Positions 34,806-38,088 of a stretch of 38,088 nt of DNA are shown piece after piece. The DNA lies in assembly GCA_028281895.1 (NCBI GenBank), contig JANQIZ010000137.1, positions 1 through 38,088 on the forward strand, given 5' to 3'. The position numbers were made by a program, and so were the translations under genes. Position 1 is the stretch's first letter; the number at the start of each line of letters is the position of its first letter. Origin of the DNA: Dehalococcoidia bacterium. Its GTDB lineage: Bacteria; Chloroflexota; Dehalococcoidia; Lucifugimonadales; Lucifugimonadaceae. The notes under the pieces are model-generated. The model was not told the DNA's origin. It ran no database searches and saw nothing but the letters and a program-made list of their open reading frames with translations.

Positions 34806-37322
34806 ATGAAAGTGAACGCTATACACAAGCCTCGGAAGGCCATGCTCCTGCTGCTTGCAGTAGTGACTGCGGCGATCGCGGTGGCATGTAGCAGCTCGGA
34901 GCCTGATTCGCCGACTCAGGGCCCCACCGCAACGCCGCAGGTCTTAGAGGTCATCCAAACGGTCGAAGTGCCCGTCGAGGTTCCGGTCGAAGTGGAAGTT
35001 CCGGTAGTCCGCAACTCCCCTGTGAACAACCCTCTGCAGTGTGTGACGGACTACGACCCGGAGGTCGACTACTTCCCGGACAAGACTGAGGCCGAGCATG
35101 CACTTGAGTGGGATGTCGAGTACCACAACAACTACAAGGTGGTGACGGTAGATACGGACTCAAGCCCCGAGACGGAGAACCTGGCCAGATACGTGCTGGT
35201 TCAGTGCGGAACGCCTGCACCGGCGCTGACCGGTAACCTTTCAGACGCCCTCCCGGTTGAGGTTCCGGTACAGCGATTCTGGGAAGGCGGCGGAGCGGTG
35301 TTTGCTTCGCTGGATGCCCTGGGCGTGCTCGACACGCTGATCGGAGTCAACACCAGGACTTCTGGTTCGCAGAACGACTTCCTGCCTGACGTGATCAACC
35401 GTGTTGCGCACCCTGACGTGAACAAGGAGACCTCTTACGGCGAGGACCTTGAGCTGATTGTTGCCGGAGAACCGGACGTGTACTTCCAGTACAACTCCGA
35501 CGACTGGCGCCAGAATGCGCTCGATGTCGGTGTGCCGGCTGTCTTCTACTCTCCCTTCTCTGAGGGTCCTCTCGGTTCGTCGGAACAGGTCAAGTTCGTG
35601 TCCCTGTTCTACAACCTTGAACTCCGAGCGAATCGCTACTTCGAGCCGATTGCGCAGGAGTACGAGCGGATCAAGGCGCTAGCCCAGGCCCAGTCTGACA
35701 AGCCGACAGTGCTACTTGGGACAATCGCCAGTTCCGGTGTGTTCCAGAGTCGAAACCGCACCCGACTTGAGTCGGTTCTGATCGAAGACGCTGGCGGTGT
35801 CAGGCCTCTTCTCACGGCTGTCGACCAGGGCTTCCTGGACGGCACTGCCCACCTGGGATTCGGCGGAGTATCGCTCGAGATTGCGCTGGAACACGCCGCG
35901 GATGCCGACTACTGGTTTGAGCTGGCATTCCGTCCTCGTGCTACCAACGTTCCGGAATACCTGGAGCGGAACCCGCTGAACGTGAGCTTCCCGGCGCTTG
36001 AGCAAGGAAACGCATTCCACCGATACGGCCGGGCAGTTGACTACCACAGCACCGCGGCCATCAGGGTGGACATCCTGCTGAAGGACATCGTCAGCATCCT
36101 CCACCCGGAGCTGCTGCCGGACCACGAGATAGTGTTCCTGGACCGGATTGAAACCGAGCTCCAGGCGAAGCAGCTTGCCGGTAACCCGACTGGGATCGTC
36201 GCTGAGTTCGATCCTGAAATCGACTACTTCCCGGACAAGGTTTCCGTTGACTGGGCGCAGGACTGGACGGTCACGTATCACGGTAACTACAAGGTCGTGA
36301 ACATGGGGCCGGTCGGTGACGCAAGGGCCGGATCACGAGAGACCTTTGTGCTGGTCCAGAAAGGCACACCTGCTCCACAACTACGCGGCAACCTGGCGAA
36401 CGCACACATTGTCCCTGTACCGGTGGACAGCGTGTATGAGAATTCAGGTGGCGGCTCGATCGTGACCGCTCTTGAGCACCTCGGTGAAGCCGAGGCATTG
36501 ATTGGTCTCGCATACATTCCATTCGGTGACTTCTCGGACATCACGCCGGAAGTGGACAAGCGCTACGCCGATGGAGACTTCCTCGTCGCTGACATCTCCG
36601 CCGGAGGCTGGGAGCCAGTGGTCGATGCGGCGCCTGACCTCGTCGTGGTTCCGTTCAGCGCCACTCAGCGAGAAGAAGCACGCGCCCTAGGGCTTCCTGC
36701 TGTCTTCTACAACGGCTTCTGGGAGAACCCACTCGGTTCTGCCGAACAGTTGAAGTTCTGGTCGCTGTTCTTCAACAAGGAAGAGCGAGCCAACGAACTC
36801 TTTGGCCCCGTGGAAGCCGCATACGTTGAGCTGGCGGACAAGGTGGCTGATTCGGTTGCGCCTGGAGACAGGCCGACGGTGCTGCACGGTTCGATCAGCA
36901 GCAGTTCCGGCAACTGGTCCACGACCGGTCCGGACCGGATCGACTACCACCTGATCCGCGAGGCTGGTGGTGAGCCTGTGCTGATTGACCTGGATGTAGC
37001 GAGCGACGGGTTCGTGAGCTACTCGATGGAATCAACACTGGATGCTGGTAGCGATGCGGACTTCTGGTGGAATTCTTCGTACTCCGCGCTGGACTTCGGA
37101 GCAGACGGTAGCGCCTGGCTTGGAGCGAATGCTCTGTACGGCGAGCTGTCCGCATTCGACAACGGCACAGGATTCCACATCTTCAAGCGGGGCGAGGACT
37201 TCTGGAAAACGGCGGTCGGCTATCGAGTCGATCTCCTGCTCCGTGACCTCGTGAGTATTCTCCACCCCGAACTGCTTGAGGAACCGCACGAAACGCTGTG
37301 GCTGGAGCCGATCGTCCCGTAG
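34806..37322 (+). CDS. Iron/siderophore-type ABC substrate-binding lipoprotein with two tandem binding domains
   Basis: Lipobox-type signal (LLLLAVVTAAIAVACSSSEP), Thr/Pro and VEVPVEVPVEVEVP linker, then two homologous halves (YDPEVDYFPDKTEAEHALEWDVEYHNNYKVV / FDPEIDYFPDKVSVDWAQDWTVTYHGNYKVV). Confidence 0.88.
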   Translation: MKVNAIHKPRKAMLLLLAVVTAAIAVACSSSEPDSPTQGPTATPQVLEVIQTVEVPVEVPVEVEVPVVRNSPVNNPLQCVTDYDPEVDYFPDKTEAEHALEWDVEYHNNYKVVTVDTDSSPETENLARYVLVQCGTPAPALTGNLSDALPVEVPVQRFWEGGGAVFASLDALGVLDTLIGVNTRTSGSQNDFLPDVINRVAHPDVNKETSYGEDLELIVAGEPDVYFQYNSDDWRQNALDVGVPAVFYSPFSEGPLGSSEQVKFVSLFYNLELRANRYFEPIAQEYERIKALAQAQSDKPTVLLGTIASSGVFQSRNRTRLESVLIEDAGGVRPLLTAVDQGFLDGTAHLGFGGVSLEIALEHAADADYWFELAFRPRATNVPEYLERNPLNVSFPALEQGNAFHRYGRAVDYHSTAAIRVDILLKDIVSILHPELLPDHEIVFLDRIETELQAKQLAGNPTGIVAEFDPEIDYFPDKVSVDWAQDWTVTYHGNYKVVNMGPVGDARAGSRETFVLVQKGTPAPQLRGNLANAHIVPVPVDSVYENSGGGSIVTALEHLGEAEALIGLAYIPFGDFSDITPEVDKRYADGDFLVADISAGGWEPVVDAAPDLVVVPFSATQREEARALGLPAVFYNGFWENPLGSAEQLKFWSLFFNKEERANELFGPVEAAYVELADKVADSVAPGDRPTVLHGSISSSSGNWSTTGPDRIDYHLIREAGGEPVLIDLDVASDGFVSYSMESTLDAGSDADFWWNSSYSALDFGADGSAWLGANALYGELSAFDNGTGFHIFKRGEDFWKTAVGYRVDLLLRDLVSILHPELLEEPHETLWLEPIVP

Positions 37323-37350
37323 CCGCCGCGGCTATTCCCTCCAAAGGACT

Positions 37351-37394
37351 ACCGGCGCGGCAAGCGGTGTCACCTGGCACCCTGCCGCGCCGGT
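37351..37394 (+). terminator. Long GC-rich stem-loop after the lipoprotein gene
   Basis: ACCGGCGCGGCA ... TGCCGCGCCGGT, perfect 12-bp arms with a 20-nt loop. No obvious U-tract, so it may be an mRNA-stability or attenuation hairpin. Confidence 0.5.
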
Positions 37395-37456
37395 CTGGCC
37401 TTGCATAGGCGCCTGAGAGGAAGACTCAGCGTTGCGAACGAAGCGAAGACACCAAG

Positions 37457-38088
37457 TTGCTGCTTAATCGACGACTCTGGAGCATGATGGCCGAGGTCCG
37501 TTGGCGGATCGCCCTGTCTGTGGCGATCGGCTTGCTGGTGTCCGGGCTGGGAGTCGGTCGACGAGCTTCAATCGGATGGGCTATCGGCCTGATGGTGACG
37601 GGCCGTTCCACCGATTCATTGATTCTGCCCATCACCATCGTTGGCGTGGCGACCGTTGCCAAGCCATGGCTTGAGTACTACGTCAAAGACCTCAACCTCA
37701 TCACCGGTCACCTAGTCCAGCGCAAGCTGCACCGGCAGCTCTTCGAGCACCTGATGAGGATCGGTCCCGGCTACCTGGCCAACCAGCGCACGGGCGAGAT
37801 ACTGCTTTCTCTCAACCACGGTGTTTACCAGCTACGCACGTTCACGTCTGACTATGTTCCGCAGGTGATCACCGCTGTCGTCGCCCCGATCGCAATCTAT
37901 GGGCTCGTGGCGTTCCTGGACTGGCAGACCGCGGTGATCTACGCGATCGCTGCCGTTCTGGCCGTCGCCGCGCCGAGCGCACTCTTTCCATGGACCTGGC
38001 GGGCCAGCCAGAGATGGCGAGAAGCACTAGAGGACTTCGGCTCGGATCTATTGGACTCAATACAGGGATTGCCAACGCTCCAGGAAGT
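37457..38088 (+). CDS. ABC exporter, transmembrane domain; runs off the right edge
   Basis: Open frame to the window end: LLNRRLWSMMAEVRWRIALSVAIGLLVSGLGVGRRASIGWAI...QRKLHRQLFEHLMRIGPGYLANQRTGEILLSLNHGVYQL...VVAPIAIYGLVAFLDWQTAVIY. Start uncertain (TTG 37457 or ATG 37484). Confidence 0.8.
   Translation, partial: MLLNRRLWSMMAEVRWRIALSVAIGLLVSGLGVGRRASIGWAIGLMVTGRSTDSLILPITIVGVATVAKPWLEYYVKDLNLITGHLVQRKLHRQLFEHLMRIGPGYLANQRTGEILLSLNHGVYQLRTFTSDYVPQVITAVVAPIAIYGLVAFLDWQTAVIYAIAAVLAVAAPSALFPWTWRASQRWREALEDFGSDLLDSIQGLPTLQE

Noticed and set aside
1-38088. CRISPR arrays, rRNA or intact tRNA genes
   Set aside because: No regularly spaced repeats, rRNA-like segments or complete cloverleaf sequences noticed by eye.

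Overview
Accessory-rich window, probably from a Chloroflexota-like bacterium. That taxonomic guess rests only on the style of the lipoprotein linker. The most interesting locus is a minus-strand cluster at about 2050-6301 that looks like a complete ComQXPA-type quorum-sensing system: a ~74-aa ComX-like prepeptide with a 'LLGFD..E...I(I/V)' leader motif and Trp third from the C-terminus, a ComQ-like prenyl synthase, a multi-TM ComP-like histidine kinase and a NarL/ComA-like regulator. Next comes a ~21.6-kb defence/RiPP island bracketed by two 38-bp direct repeats (7852-7889 and 29439-29476) that resemble the 3' end of tmRNA (ssrA), with a serine-recombinase remnant just outside the left repeat. 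The island holds (i) a graspetide-like locus (67-aa precursor, ATP-grasp ligase, multi-TM protein), (ii) a HEFGH metallopeptidase and a frameshifted CHAT-like protease, (iii) a nucleotidyltransferase / DUF6602-like / small Cys-His protein operon, (iv) a C5-methyltransferase, AIPR, PD-(D/E)XK, Z1 and GHKL ATPase restriction cluster with a Mig-like T/G glycosylase, and (v) a complete QatABCD system. To the right lies an overlapping four-gene operon (ASKHA kinase-like, PIN-like, unknown, 4TM), a decayed Nudix gene, a tandem-duplicated iron/siderophore-type binding lipoprotein behind a Fur-like palindrome, and the start of an ABC exporter. The left edge carries the N-terminal part of a secreted SpvB/Rhs-like protein. 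All assignments come from reading translated motifs by eye; no database search was run.
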